DNA of 64,000 nt, taken from Anastrepha obliqua (Eukaryota > Arthropoda > Insecta > Diptera > Tephritidae). The stretch covers positions 117,011,792 through 117,075,791 of the forward strand of contig NC_072892.1 of assembly GCF_027943255.1 (NCBI RefSeq), read 5' to 3'. The notes under the pieces are model-generated. The model ran no database searches. It was not told the origin of the DNA and saw only the letters and a program-made list of their open reading frames with translations. The position numbers were made by a program, and so were the translations under genes. Shown here piece after piece: positions 21,920 through 34,122 of the stretch (positions are counted from its first letter, which is position 1; each line of letters starts with the position of its first letter).

Positions 21920-23620
21920 GGTTTCCTTTTTAATTTTCTTTAAATCTACCCGACCTCCGAAGAAATCTGAGTAGATCTTGTGGTGACAAGCAGCCAAGGT
22001 GGTCGATTCTTAACACATCAGCGCCGAAGACCTCAAGCCTGTTTCGATCGAAGGCCGGGAAGACGCACAGGAAGTGGTTCGCCGTCTCATTCTGCTCTCC
22101 ACATGCTGAGTGCACTGTCTGCGCCTCGCCCATAGAAAGTGGCCCGTCATCAGTCCAACCAACTGCCTATAGTGCATTTTGCTTAATGACAGGAGGATCT
22201 GCGATAGTCGGTCGGACATGACACGTAACATCAGTTTTATCCATCTGCAGTCTTTCTCAGCGTGTCTGGCTCGCCTGTAGGTTAGAGTAACCCATTTGCA
22301 AACTGTGACTTTTATGGCTGCAGAAGGGAGTGGCATAACGGGCTCCAGACCAAGGAAGTTACCTATTCTAGCTAAAGAGTTAGAGATCTCGATACCTACG
22401 ATAGCCACGTGACCCGGCACCCATGTTAGCATCAGGATATTATGTATCTTACCATAATTCAACCTGGATTTGCAGTACTCAACTACCCTTGAACTAGTTG
22501 GAGGGCTGTCTAAGGTCATGAGCGCAGCTTTGCTGTCGCTGCAGACACATTTAGATCTGCCTCTCCATCTGTTCTCCACAACAAAGTTCATCGCTTATTG
22601 AACAGCATACACCTCCGCTTAAAACACAAATACGTGCATTTCAAGAGCAGAGTGTAATTTTGTTCCATTGGATACCACGTAGACTCCAGAGCCGGAACCG
22701 TGCTCGTCCCTGGAGCCATCCGTGAAAATGCGTGAGCAGTTTTTGCCGGGCTCATTTGAGTTTGACCACAATTGAGCCTCGGGCAGCACCACTCTGTATC
22801 TCTTTTCAAGTACGACTCTTGGTCTCATGGAGTCAAGAGGCATGGAAATAATCGTTGGATCGAAGTCCTTGCCTTCTATGTTTCCCAATGCCGGACAGGG
22901 GCCCTACCAGTTCCCATTGTATTTCAGCCGGCAGATGGCCTTCAAGGCCTCTCCTTGGATGGAAAGATCAAGTGATATACCAGATCAGATCATCTAATGC
23001 TGGGCCTGAAGTAGCTCCGGTGCAACATATGACCCCAGTGCGTTGTAGTCTTGATAAGGTCCCCTTGACCTCCAAGAGAGGGAGTCTACTCATCCAGACC
23101 ACTGACGCAGAAGGCCGTCATTGCTTTAGATATATTCCAAAGTAATTTACTATCACGGATTACTCCAAGATATTTGATTTTTTTGGATAGCTGGATTGTG
23201 ACTCCTTTTAGCTTAGATCGAACGAGGCCAATAAGCTTCCTCCTTCTGGTAAAGAGGACAATACCAATCTTGATGGGGTTTGCCGTTAGCCCATTCACAC
23301 AGCGCCAAGTGCCAATAATATCCAGAGTTTTCTACACTTTTCTGCAGTTGTTCATAAGCGGTCTGGTTACCAAACAGGCAATGTCGTCCGCATATAGTTG
23401 TGCGTAGAGTCCCGCGTCATTTAAGTTGTTGATCGATCACCATGCACCGTATCAATTGGGGGCAGCCTCTATTATCCCCAGATGACACCAGCAGATCTTG
23501 CTCTACTCGCCCCATGACGAGTCTTTGGGCCAGCATCGCACTAGTCCAATTTAGTAGCATTCGGTCTATGCATCATCGGTTTTTACAAAAAGGCATTCAA
23601 ATTTGACAACTACTATTAGG
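21920..23620 (-). pseudogene. Non-LTR retrotransposon remnant with RT and RNase H
   Basis: Minus strand, 5' to 3': LYAQLYADDIACLVTRPLMN near 23410-23350 has the catalytic YADD. Next is GLTANPIKIGIVLFTRRRKL, then SKKIKYLGVIRDSKLLWN near 23290-23150. The RNase H domain has IFTDGSRDEHGSGSGVYVVS near 22735-22675, CVCSDSKAALMTLDS near 22565-22510 and LTWVPGHVAIVGIEISNSLA near 22430-22380. After it come KMHYRQLVGLMTGH and a cysteine/histidine stretch (ACGEQNETANHFLCVFPAF) at 22105-22040. The catalytic residues mostly survive, but stops and frameshifts break the frame, e.g. near 22620. The 5' region is missing. Confidence 0.85.
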
Positions 23621-25884
23621 TGAGACTGAACAATTCTATTGTATTATAAAATGTGTCTACAGGGCAAAGAATAACTTGGAATAACTTTTAATAGAAATCT
23701 GACTTGAAATATTCACATCTATACTGCAATAGCAAAGTCTTCACCTCAGTGAAAATTTGACTGCTTTTAGCAAAAACGTTTTTAGTACCAACGTTACTTT
23801 ATGGTTATGTTTAATGCCCTTCATAATAATATTGCGAGATACGTTTATTTACTACTATAAATTGCTATCTTCTTTATATTTTCCCTTTTCTCTTCTCTGC
23901 TATTTTTATACCATCGCAATTTCAATGTTCTTTATATTTTATTATATATTCTAATGATTCCCTCTGCTAGCTCCATTTACTCGTACATTACCTTACTCAT
24001 AAGTTCAAACAGTGCAAAATAACTTTGGTTTTGTATTTGATAAACAAATAACTAAATAAATAAAAATAAAACCTAAAAGGGTAACCATAAAAACGTGATC
24101 GGAGATAGGCCTAAGCTATATTTTTTTATAAAAAAAATTACATCTTCATCAATAAAATAAGAAAATCAAATTCCCGGTCTTTGTTTTTGCCTTAGGACTT
24201 GCAGTATTTTTTGTTCTACACCCATAAAGACCGGAAGCCTTTTATTTTTTACGATTCGGGAAGTTTCAATAACAATAACACTATGATTCCTTTTTTGTAC
24301 TTTTTGCAAGAAAGTTAATTACATTTTTCTAGAACTTAACTGGGCACTTTCATCGAAATCTAAATGGAATTATTAATTGTAAGTAATTTTGTTCTGACGG
24401 GAGTTATAATTTAATCTTTTTTATGAAGTTCCAACGCCCTATGTATCACGCCTCCTTTTCCAGCTATGCTATTATCATGTAATGTCTAGGAGAAAAGAAA
24501 ATCAGCAATTTTTTGGAAGTATACAGGGAACATACAAAGCAAAAACCGCAAGCTGTGATAAATCTGAGCATTACATGATTTCCATAAATTTGTCGCTTAC
24601 AGCACTTTCTAGTGGCTCAAACAAAGTCGTACAAATTTGTGCAAGCGCACTTAATTTTAGGTCATTAATATATATATATATAAATAATATATATATATAC
24701 ATTTCGAATATAACTCAAATCGGAAAATCCAAAACGCTTTTTGGAACATTTCGATCAATTCTCATCCTTGCCCGTTATTTTTTCTGTACATATTTGCTCG
24801 GAGGTAATTAAGGTAATCGAGAATGAGCCAAGCGGAGGGAAGTGCACTGCTGTGCAATATCTCAACTACAGCACCGCCTAGCATGCACAGTTTCTCCAAA
24901 CGTTTCTTTATAATTAGTTTAGACATTGAATCATTCATATGATTTTTGGGAATACGTGATACAATTTTTCCAAACATTTCTTTTCACATAAATATCAACC
25001 CTAATATATGATTTTTTCGGAAAATCTCGATCACAGCGCCACCAGTCTAGATAAACTTATAAACCTTTTCAGGTGCACTCAAAACAGTTCACTAAAATTT
25101 CATTGCAATCGGAGGAGCGGTTCACGAGTGAGGAGCGGTTGACGAGTCCCTAAACTACAAATAAAAGAGTAAAAGCAAATACATATATAAGAAGATGCGC
25201 TCGTTTCCAGCTGCTATTAATTGGTATTCATATTTAAAATCTTTTTGATTTTTTCATTTTAATGCCGTAAAAATTGGTTCAACTAAATTCAAAATAAAAA
25301 TGTTCACTAACCGAGAACAGTTATATATTTTTTGTTTCACAGGACAATGGCTTTGAAGCTAAGATATTTTTTTAAATTGTTCGCCTATCAAATATCCATC
25401 AGTTGTCTAAAGTAGATAAGCTGAAAAATTGCAGTCAAAAGCCATTAATTTATGATAGTATTTTTTTTTAATACAACGAAAACAAAAATGAATTCCTGCA
25501 ATTTAGTATTATCAATTGTTCACATCGCCAAAAATTGTCTATAACACATACTTATACATGGGTATGCAACATACAAACAATAGGTGCGAGTATTACTCAA
25601 TATCTAGTGGAACGAATGTTAAGTACGGAATTGCTGGCTTTTCTGCAAATACGCACTAGTCTCAAAATACTTGAAGAGGAAACAAAAGTAAGGTGTACGA
25701 ACATTTGGCGCTCACTTATGACCAACACAAAAATCGAATTCGTTTAGCAAAAGACTAAAAATAAAATGCCGAATTTGTTTTTAAACTGTCATAGTCAGTT
25801 AGTAGGGACTTTCAATCAGTGGATATGTAAATTCGGTTAAAAATGTCGATGCCCTTTTGGAGGGCAAAATATATTTGCTCAACT
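23621..25884. other. AT-rich intronic sequence
   Basis: Includes a (TA)n block at about 24668-24702 with an inverted arrangement. No coding element was recognised. Confidence 0.5.
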
Positions 25885-26290
25885 GATGAATATATGCTTT
25901 CGGTGTTTTTTAGCTGAATGAGAACTATCGATATTGATAACTATGGTTCGACAGCTGAGACAGCTGAGAAAGTCAAAATATGTTGACATTTCTGTTCAGT
26001 AAAGTTTTTTGCAAGCCATCATGAATCGTTTAATACCAAAGCAACGCTTCCAAATTGCGGAAATTTACTAAAAAAATAACTCCGTTACCGAATTTAATTC
26101 AGTTGAAGAAGACGGCGAAATGTTTATTGGTCGTCGTCCTTAACTTATTGATCTCTGTCCTTCGACTACGTGCAAAATTTACGTCAAAGAGTTTGCCTAT
26201 AAAATACAACTCGTGCAAGAATTGAAGCCAAATAGCCATCGCTTGCGTCGCAGTTTTGCTGATTGGTCTCATTTAGATTTATTGGAGAAA
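25885..26290 (+). pseudogene. Mariner-like transposase N-terminal remnant
   Basis: Starts with MNRLIPKQRFQIAEIY at 26022, followed by a stop. It then jumps to SVEEDGEMFIGRRP near 26100, then YKIQLVQELKPNSHRLRRSF near 26200-26257 and ADWS. The QLVQELKP..HRLRRSFADW segment is typical of the linker of mariner-like transposases. The 5' flank (TATCGATATTGATAACTATG near 25926, CAGCTGAGA, GTTCAGTA) is shared with 58820-58900. Confidence 0.7.
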
Positions 26291-26351
26291 GTTGTGAAAA
26301 ATTGAATCGAATGAACCATGTAATTCGTAGAAACAGCGGATATATCTGGCA

Positions 26352-27415
26352 TACGAGGGGTGTTCAAAAAGTATTGCGAATTTTGAATTTTCGCAGGTTA
26401 CGTATATTCGAATTTCGACTTTTTTGTGGCGATATGCTGGTACTCATGTCTCTCACTCATGCCGACGAGTTCGGTCATTTTGAATGTTCAGTTAATTGTT
26501 GACAGCTGCTTTGCTTGCACGTGTTTCGGCTCGTCTTTGATTTTTACCTAATCAAAAAGATGGATCAAAGAATCTGTATCAAATTTTGTTTGAAAAACGA
26601 AATTAAGTGCGGGGATGCATTCCGAATGTTGACTGTGTTATACGGAGAAGCTACTTTGGACAAAAGCACCGTTTATCGGTGGTACAAAATGTTCTCAGAA
26701 GAGCGAGAAGATCTGTACGACGAAAAGCGTGGCGGACGCCCGAGCTCTTTAACAACAGACGATAAATCTGATGAAGTGAAAAAAATGTTATTGGCCAATC
26801 GTCGAATCACCATTAGTAAAGTTGCTGAGGACCCAGACATATCGATTGGCTCGTACAATCGATTTTTATAAATGATTTAGAGATGAGACGGGTCGCCGAA
26901 AAATTCGTACAAAAACTGCTCAATTTCGACCAAAAGCGGCATCGCATGAACATTGCTAATTAGATGTTGGACTCTGTCCGCGACGACCCAAATTTGCTCC
27001 AGAGGGTCATAACTGTGGAAGAACAAAAATTGGCTTTTGCATAACGATAACGTCCCTGCTCACACATCGTTGCTTGTGCACAACTTTTTGGCCAAAAACA
27101 ACACACTAATGATGCCACAGCCACCGTATTCTCCAGATACGGCCCCCTGTGACTTTTTCTTGTTCCCGAAACTGGGCCTTGAAAGGACGATGCTACGCTA
27201 CGATTGACGAGATAAAGACTGCATCGAAGGAGGAGCTGAACAAGACAAAAAAAAAAAAAATGATTTTTTGAAGTGCTTTGAAAAAACGTTGGCACAAGTG
27301 CTTAGTATCTCATGGGGATTACTTTGAAGGGGGCAAAATAAATGTTAATGAATAAACAAATATTTTTTGAAAAAAACACAAAGTTCGCGATACTTTTTAA
27401 ATACACTTCGGCATA
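26352..27415 (+). mobile_element. Mariner element with imperfect TIRs and TA ends
   Basis: The left end TACGAGGGGTGTTCAAAAAG at 26352 pairs with the right end, whose reverse complement is TATGCCGAAGTGTATTTAAA, then AAGTATCGCGAACTTTG. The outermost bases have drifted, but the AAAAAGTAT(T/C)GCGAA core matches. The element carries a broken transposase (26560-27330). It is the best preserved copy in the window of the family also seen at 4796, 54601 and 63698. Confidence 0.85.
26560..27335 (+). pseudogene. Mariner transposase pseudogene
   Basis: The intact N-terminal part starts at ATG 26560: MDQRICIKFCLKNEIKCGDA, then STVYRWYKMFSEEREDLYDE and VKKMLLANRRITISKVAEDP. These are the two helix-turn-helix units. 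The frame stops at 26869. In other frames follow KFVQKLLNFDQKRHRMN near 26905-26950, LDSVRDDPNLLQRVITVEE near 26965-27020, HNDNVPAHTSLLVHNFLAKN near 27040-27095, PPYSPDTAPCDFFLFPKL near 27120-27175 and KRWHKCLVSHGDYFEGGK near 27285-27340. The first catalytic aspartate is lost (TVEE replaces TGDE) and the segment after it is deleted. The second and third are recognisable. Dead copy. Confidence 0.85.
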
Positions 27416-27835
27416 AATGCCATAAAATTATTTTCCAGACTATAATAAAAAATATGCATTCCCAAAATATTTTTTTTATAATCGCCTTAAATTCTGAAGC
27501 ACTTAAAAAACACAAACATTTTGATGAACAATTTTTTATAAACTGATAATTTGTCAAAAAAGATGGTTTTTACATTAACAATCATTAGAAACAAATTTCA
27601 AGTTACAGCTTACGCTTTTCTACTAACAGAATTTCGGCAATTGTTGCGGAATTTTGTATATAAAATTTATTTATCCCAATCACAAATATTCCCATGGATT
27701 GTCTCGCGAATGTATTTCTTCCCAAGAAAAATTTCTCCAATTCTAAACTCTCAAGGTCAAGAGTTCTTCTCGAAAAATTGGGAGTAAGAAATTCGAATTT
27801 CAAAACGGCTAAATTTTGCATTTTTGACTGTTGTA
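27416..27835. other. AT-rich intronic sequence
   Basis: No recognised element. Overlapping short open frames on both strands have AT-rich composition only. Confidence 0.5.
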
Positions 27836-27925
27836 GGTGGTGTGAACAACATCAAGACGCACACCACAAATAGGAGGAGGAGTTCGGCCAAACACCTAAC
27901 AGAAGTGTACGCGCCAATTATTTTT
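27836..27925 (+). mobile_element. 5'-truncated SINE
   Basis: Only the 3' part remains: GTGAACAACATCAAGACGCA, CACCACAAATAGGAGGAGGA, then TTCGGCCAAA at 27883-27892. A 17-nt spacer follows at 27893-27909, then CGCGCCAATTA at 27910-27920 and a T-rich tail. Confidence 0.85.
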
Positions 27926-29224
27926 TATTTTTAAGTGGTGTGAATACCATAGTTCGCAAATGTGAGCAGTTTGAAGTAAAATAGAAAAAAGTGGGGAAAA
28001 AGTACATGAAAGAAATTTTTAAACAACTCATAATATAGGCTGCCGGATAGTTGCAGATGAAAAAACAGCTAAATTAGATCGTCAGATAAAGGCACAAGAA
28101 GCTTTAAGAAGACATAATCCCGATAAAGCAAACTCACTGGAATTGTCGGAATCCTCATGCTCATAGTGGGTAAATGTATGTAAAACAGAATACATATAAG
28201 AGAAATGTGTGCTGCGCTACACATAGCATAGCATTTAAAATGCTCTCAATTCTAAGCAAAGAAGTAGGAACAAAATGTGTTGCCTTATTTAGCGGCTCAG
28301 AAATAATAACATTGACCTCACCACAATACTTAGCAGCCTCCTAAAGTATAAAAAACAGAAAGACAGACAGTCTATATAACCAGCTGCAAAAGGGTAACCC
28401 GTTTATAGAAATTCAAATAATTTTAATAAAAAATCAACAAAAAATGTGTTCCGCCACTTATAATTTTTGTATTATTGCTCTTAGTTATATATTAATACTA
28501 AATAAAACTCTTTCAGGAAAATATTAATGATATTGCTAAAAAGTTCATGTTCGCTGCCACTTAACTTGTGGGTCCCAAAACACACACAATTAAAAATTTA
28601 TTTATTTTTAATAATATATGAACTGACTTATTTGGAATTAATTTTAAGTTGACAGTGACTTTATTATACGCGTTTGTGTTTGGGCATTACAAAAGTTATA
28701 GGCTCTGGTTTCAACTTTTCGCACATAAAACAAATGATAATAATGGAGAGCTGGACTTGAGAGCAGCAAGCTAATTTCTACTGCATATACATAACCCAAA
28801 ATTATTATAAATGCATTACAAGTCTTGACTTTTTACGTATTTAGTTTTAAATTTTTTATTTAAGTAATATAGTTTATGCACATATTGTTCTTTCTTTAAT
28901 AAATATAATATTAGTTCAAGTTTCAAACTTTGTGAAAGACTTTTAAAAATCGAAAAATATCCATCTAAATTTCAAAATTTTGAATGAGAATTATGGGAAA
29001 AAATGGAGTACGTAGCTTTATAGGCCATTAAATTTGGGTATGACAAAGTGCAAGTTCGAAGTAAAAATGTCATGTCAACTTAAAGTCTAGAGTGTAGTGG
29101 GGCACAGGATGTAAAAATAAGCAGCCGATATGTCAACTGTAAAGGATAATTAATTGAACATTCAAAGAAGCTTTTACTCAAAAATTTGTGCTTAATGAAA
29201 TTTTCATAAAGTAATTTGAGCGCA
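27926..29224. other. AT-rich intronic sequence
   Basis: No coding motif or transposon end was recognised. Confidence 0.5.
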
Positions 29225-30538
29225 AAAAAAAGGAAGGGAGGCGTATTATCCGAAAGAAGAAACGAGAGGCTGAAATGTGGGAGTGCGAGGAGCTTGAGAT
29301 ACTGGCCAATAGGAACAACGCCCGAAAATTCTACCAGAAAGTTCGGCGGCTTATAGAAGGTTTTAAGACCGGGGCGTTTTCCTGTAAAAACAAAGACGGC
29401 GAACTGGTGACTGACATCCAGAGCAATCTTAAATTATGGAGGGAACACTTCTCACACAGAGAATGTGAAGATCCCGATACCCCAATCGTCGACGACGGAA
29501 TTGACGTTCTGCTACCTGACCATGACGAGGTGAGAATAGCGATAATGCGGCTAAAGAACAACAAACCGCGGGCGCTGACGGATTGCCGGCTGAGCTATTC
29601 AAAGGAGGAGCGGCGAGGAGCTGGTAAGGTTCATGCATCAGTTTCTATGTAAAATATAGTCGGATGATAGCATACCTGCCAATTGGAATTTAGGTGTGCT
29701 CTGCCCAATCCATAAGAAGGGCGATCCTGCAATCTGTGCCAATTACTGCGAGATTAGTCTTCTAAATATCGCCTATAAGGTTCTACCGAGCGTATTGTGT
29801 GAATGGGGGAAGCCATCCGTCAACCAACTGATTGGACCTTATCAGTGTGGTGTACGAATACAAAACGAAGTAGCTCCTGTTATCAAACGAACAGTCGACG
29901 CACTCGCATGTTGGCATCCACGTCACGTTGACAGTTATAATTTCGAGGTTGTAAAAGACTTCGTCAGTCAGTCTTGAAATCCAACGTAGAATCTCTCTTG
30001 CCAACAAGTGCTACTTTGGACTAAGTAGGCAACTTAACAGTGAAGTTCTTTCTCGACGAACAAAACTAACACTCTACAAGACTCTCATCATGCCCGTCCA
30101 AACGTATGGCACAGAAGCTTGGACGATGGCAACATCCGATGGAGCGACGCTTGGAGTGTTCGAGAAAAAGATTTTGCGTAAGATTTTTGGACCTTTGTAC
30201 TTTGGCAGCGGCGAATAGCGCAGACGATGGAACGATGAGCTGTATGAGCTTTACGGCAACATAGACATAACGCAGCGAATAAAGACCCAGCGGCTACGTT
30301 GGCTGGGTCATGTCGTCCGAATGGATACAAACGCTCCGGCTTTGAAAGTATTCAATGCGGTACCAGCTGGTGCTAGCAGAGGAAGAGGGCGGCCTCCTCT
30401 GCGTTAGAAAGGAGGGGAAGATCAGGTGGAGAAGGACTTGGCTTCACTTGGTGTGTCCAATTGGCGCCGGTTAGCACGAGAAAGAAACGACTAGCGCGCT
30501 TTGTTAAACTCGCGCCAATTAAGAAGAAGAAGAAGAAT
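29225..30538 (+). mobile_element. LINE with internal RT deletion and GCGCCAATT(AAG)n tail
   Basis: The + strand begins with EAEMWECEELEILANRNNAR, then KFYQKVRRLIEGFKTG and KNKDGELVTDIQSNLKLWRE (pre-RT). RT pieces are LGVLCPIHKKGDPAICANYC, EISLLNIAYKVLPSVLCE and NQLIGPYQCGVR near 29690-29870. The catalytic core (motifs A to C, YADD) is absent. The copy resumes at LEIQRRISLANKCYFGLSRQ near 29975 and continues with LTLYKTLIMPVQTYGTEAWT, FEKKILRKIFGPLYFGSGE, TQRLRWLGHVVRMD and KDLASLGVSNWRRLARE to about 30480. The 3' tail is AAACTCGCGCCAATTAAGAAGAAG, lacking the hairpin module. The clade looks RTE-like, but that is not proven. This is the most complete copy of the family in the window; others are at 9590, 15215 and 36225. 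Confidence 0.85.
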
Positions 30539-30599
30539 TTGAGCATTTTTGCTGAAAATACTTTTGTTCCCGTAGCAAGATGGGATGTTTATTACTAGT

Positions 30600-30717
30600 A
30601 TGGCATAAATAAATAAGAAATCTGCCGTGCGGTGTCGGCTTAAAACTGGAGATCCTTCCATTTGTGGAACAACGCCAAGACCCATTCCACAAAAAGGGTT
30701 AGGAGCTCGGCCAAAGT
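30600..30717 (+). mobile_element. SINE fragment
   Basis: The body and tail blocks AAATCTGCCGTGCGGTGTCG, GGCTTAAAACTGGAGATCCT, TCCATTTGTGGAACAACGCC and GGAGCTCGGCCAAAGTGC match the SINE family. The terminal CGCGCCAATTA has been lost. Confidence 0.75.
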
Positions 30718-32110
30718 GCAGATTATATAAATAAATGGCATAAAATAATTATAGAATTTTTACAGTGCGAAATTTTTGAAAAATAATTGGCACTACCTGG
30801 GTCATTTCCAGCACATAACGGGTGATTAGATTCGGGGTACTTTTCGAATATGGTTTTTTCGTTATGGGTCTACATAAAAAGAATAAAGATTGACCAATGA
30901 ATTTAAATTTCTGTTGTTTTATATCAATTTAAAATCCATTACTCCTAAATTGATCCCCCTTTACACATTGTTTCTATGAAAAAGTGACAGGAAACAAACT
31001 AGTCATGGATTCAAATTCACCAGCGGTATCCCATTTCGAAATTAGTGGATTTCATTGTGGCGAACAAGTTAAATTTCACTTCTTTCTTCTTCACTTCACT
31101 TTATCTCACCACCGCCTGGATGAGTTTTTTCAATTTATCTGGCGAGTTTATGAATTTATGGCAGTCAATAACTCAACACTTGGGTGTTTATTGTTAAATG
31201 GAATTCATTTACCATATTTAATGTTTCGTAGATATGTATGTGTGTACACATACATACAAATAAGAGTGCGAATCTTTAATATTTGCTCAATATCACTGCG
31301 GGCAACAGCGAGCAAACAAACCTATTTACATCTACACATTGAACAAAGTTGAAAGTGTTCATGCAATGCGCTTGTGAAACATGGACACGTACGGCTTCAT
31401 ATATATTTAAGTATGTATGCATGCATGTGTGAGAGCTTAGATAATTTTCTACTTATATATTTTAAACAACTGGGACTTATAACGCGACTGCGGACATGCA
31501 TTTCTATATATCTGATACGATATTAGTATGCATTTGTGTGTTGTTTGTATTTGTGGTTGTTTTAGATGTATCTGTGTATATTGTATATGTATATGAACAG
31601 TTAGCCAAATAAAGCTCAAAAGTTCATAAATATGTATATATGCGCTTGTATAAATATATGTGTGTGTGTGTGCATGGTCAGAAAATGAAATGTCATTTGC
31701 GCAACGTGTTGGCAATTTGTGGCAAAAATGCAGCGTACTAGCAAAATTGAAAAATTTTTGTGGTTGCCGTTTGGTTGTTCGCTTTTTCATACATTTTGTG
31801 GTATGATATGCATATCCCGTTAAATATTTGCAAAATTAGCACTGAGAGTAGTGAAAGAGAAGAAAATTTATTAGTGACATATGCTGCTGATCTAAATGAA
31901 CCCATGCATTTTTGAGTTTTCGAAAGCCCACAATTGACCAACAATTATTTAAACAATTTTTAATTAAGAAATGAAGTTAATTAAAGAGCTCCGAATAGGC
32001 AAATGATTTATAAAAAAATGTTTAATTTGTGATATTATTTTTTTTTTGCCTACAGAATTGTCTTCATTCTACCAAAATATTTTAATTAATTTAAAGCAGT
32101 AGAAAAACAA
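30718..32110. other. Intronic sequence with TG/CA microsatellites
   Basis: A (TG)n run lies at about 31658-31672, with several TATGTATG-type tracts between 31230 and 31640. No gene is supported. Confidence 0.5.
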
Positions 32111-32216
32111 AAGTACCGGAAATTGTTCAATAAAACGAAAAATAATTATTTAATCATCAACATTTATTTGTCGCCTCCAAAATAAGCTCCATTCGTAGCA
32201 ATACACCCATGCTAAC

Positions 32217-32924
32217 AGGTGGCGCTAAAGTAATCCTCCTATCAGAAAATGCTATAAATTTTGCGATTGGCCCCTAATGTGAGTTCTGTTTTGACATTTG
32301 TGTAGTAAACACATGCGCAATACACGTTAATCAACAATGTTACGCTACACTGCTCCAGAACGCGGAATATTGCTGACTATTTATTTGACCAATAATCGGT
32401 CGGTGACTTTGGCACAACGTGAATTTCGTCGCAGCCTACTGGTGAAACACTGCGTCATTTAGCCGCTCGCCTCGAAGAGATTGGCACAACACGAGATGCT
32501 GCCAGGCGTGGCAAACCCCGGATTAGCCGTTCTGCAGAGAATATTGCTGCTGTAGCCGAGGATGTCATGGAAGCGCCGTCGACATCGACCTGATTTGACC
32601 GCTCCAGACTTCTTTTTGTGGGGCTTTTTGAAGTCGTGGGTTTATGTCAACAAGCCTCAGACTCTTGCAGCTCTTAAAGACAATATCCGTTAAGAATGTG
32701 AGGACCTATTACCGGAAGTTTTGGCAAAAGTGATGGAAATGCCATAAAAAGGGCTCAAATGGCAATCAACTGTGGCGGCGGCCATTTACATGACATCATA
32801 TTCTCGACTTGATGTAAAAAAAATTAAATGACCAAATAAAAATAATCCTCAAGAAGAATCAAAGATTTTAATTTTTTTTTAAATTACAGCTAAAAAACAT
32901 CGCAAGGTTACTTTTGCGCCACCT
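32217..32924 (+). mobile_element. Internally deleted Tc1/mariner-type element nested in another mariner
   Basis: The left end AGGTGGCGCTAAAGTAATCC at 32217 and the reverse complement of the right end AGGTGGCGCAAAAGTAACCT are nearly identical. The interior starts MLRYTAPERGILLTIYLTNN near 32338, then has a degraded N-terminal segment (EIGTTRDAARRGKPR). It jumps near 32580 to the C-terminal piece RPDLTAPDFFLWGFLKSWVY, then VNKPQTLAALKDNIR. The catalytic core between these is deleted, giving a 708-bp derivative. Host-element sequence (mariner 32114-34025) continues on both sides. Confidence 0.85.
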
Positions 32925-33161
32925 TGTATTAGTGCAGTCATCAAAGCACCTTTTAAACGCGTTTGAAGAGATCTTCTTTAGCTCCTTCAGCGAAATGTCC
33001 TTAATGGCCGCTGTCGACTCAAAGCGGAGTCCGCGGAGTGACAATTTAAGTTTTGGGAAAAGTCACAAAAAGTCAAAAGTTGTCGAGTTTTTCGTCAAAA
33101 AAGTGTACACCATATGAACCTTGTGAGACGGTGCGTTATCATGGTGCAAGATCCATGAGTT

Positions 33162-33456
33162 TTATTTCCACAAATTGGGTCGTTGCCTACGCAGATTCTC
33201 TCTCAAACGACGCATAACTCCCAAATAATATTCCGAGTGCACAACACCATGATAATCAAAGAAAATGTGTAGGATGACTTTCACTTTTGCCCGACTTTGG
33301 CGTAGGTTTTCGGGTTTCGGCTCATGTGGATAGCGCCATTTAGGAGCCTGTTGATTGGTTTGTATGTCAAACTCATATACCCACGTCTCATCACCTGTTA
33401 TGATGCGTTGGTTAAACTTTGGGTCCGAATACACTTGCTCAAGCATGTCTTCAGCC
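33162..33456 (-). pseudogene. Central part of a mariner transposase
   Basis: An open stretch of about 98 codons with ITGDETWVYEFD, carrying the first catalytic aspartate. It continues with the EPKPENLRQSRAKVKV linker and the DYHGVVHSEY strand typical of mariner catalytic domains. It lacks the second and third catalytic aspartates, which lie downstream in degraded frames. Not functional. Confidence 0.8.
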
Positions 33457-34122
33457 ACCTTTTTCCGATGAGTTTGAATGAATTTGAAGGAAATTCAACT
33501 ATCTTGGAACAAGTCGAGCAGCCACGCGTCTCATGCCCACTCGATGGTGTAAAATGTTGCGAATTGATTTGTGAGACACGCTAAGGTACTTCCGACGTGC
33601 TACCTCCCTCAAACTTAAATGATGCATTTCCAGCACAATTTCCTTGACTTTGTAGACGTTTTTATGCGTTGACGACGCACGACTTCTCGCCTACTGCAAA
33701 AGCCTTATACTATTCGTAGATCCGCGTTTTTGACAAAGCACACTCTCCATATCCTTCTTTCTGCAAATTTTCAATGATTCGGCACACGAAATCTAGTTCA
33801 AAATACAAAATTTAAGACAATTCCTTGTTCGATATTTTTTAATATAGTGAAAATCGCAGAGCACACCTGCGGTTGATTGATATAATTAAATGCCTAAAAC
33901 AAGCTTATTGACAGATCGCGCTCAAACTCTGCGACACTATAGAAGACAGTTGTACCCACATTCCGACAAAAAAAAAATTTTGACATACGTGTAACGCGCG
34001 CTTCCTAAATGAACAGTTCCCGGTATTTTTTTGACCGAATGTAAAATTTAAATAGAAAAACTAGTATAACATTAAAATTAGAAGATCTAAGGTTGACAAT
34101 TTTCAAATCAACTACCCCTTAA

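Larger units (their letters stand above)
32114..34025 (-). mobile_element. Mariner-like element carrying a nested transposon
   Basis: The left end TACCGGAAATTGTTCAAT at 32114 is the inverse of the right end, GAACAGTTCCCGGTA at 34011-34025. Minus-strand transposase pieces include a broken N-terminal part near 33880-33580 and AEDMLEQVYSDPKFNQRIIT, then GDETWVYEFDIQTNQ near 33455-33350. KWRYPHEPKPENLRQSRAKV and ILHIFFDYHGVVHSEY follow, with RRQRPNLWK at 33188-33162. The TGDE aspartate survives. C-terminal text runs towards 32930 and its 3' end resumes at 32216-32114, interrupted by the 32217-32924 insertion. Confidence 0.8.
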
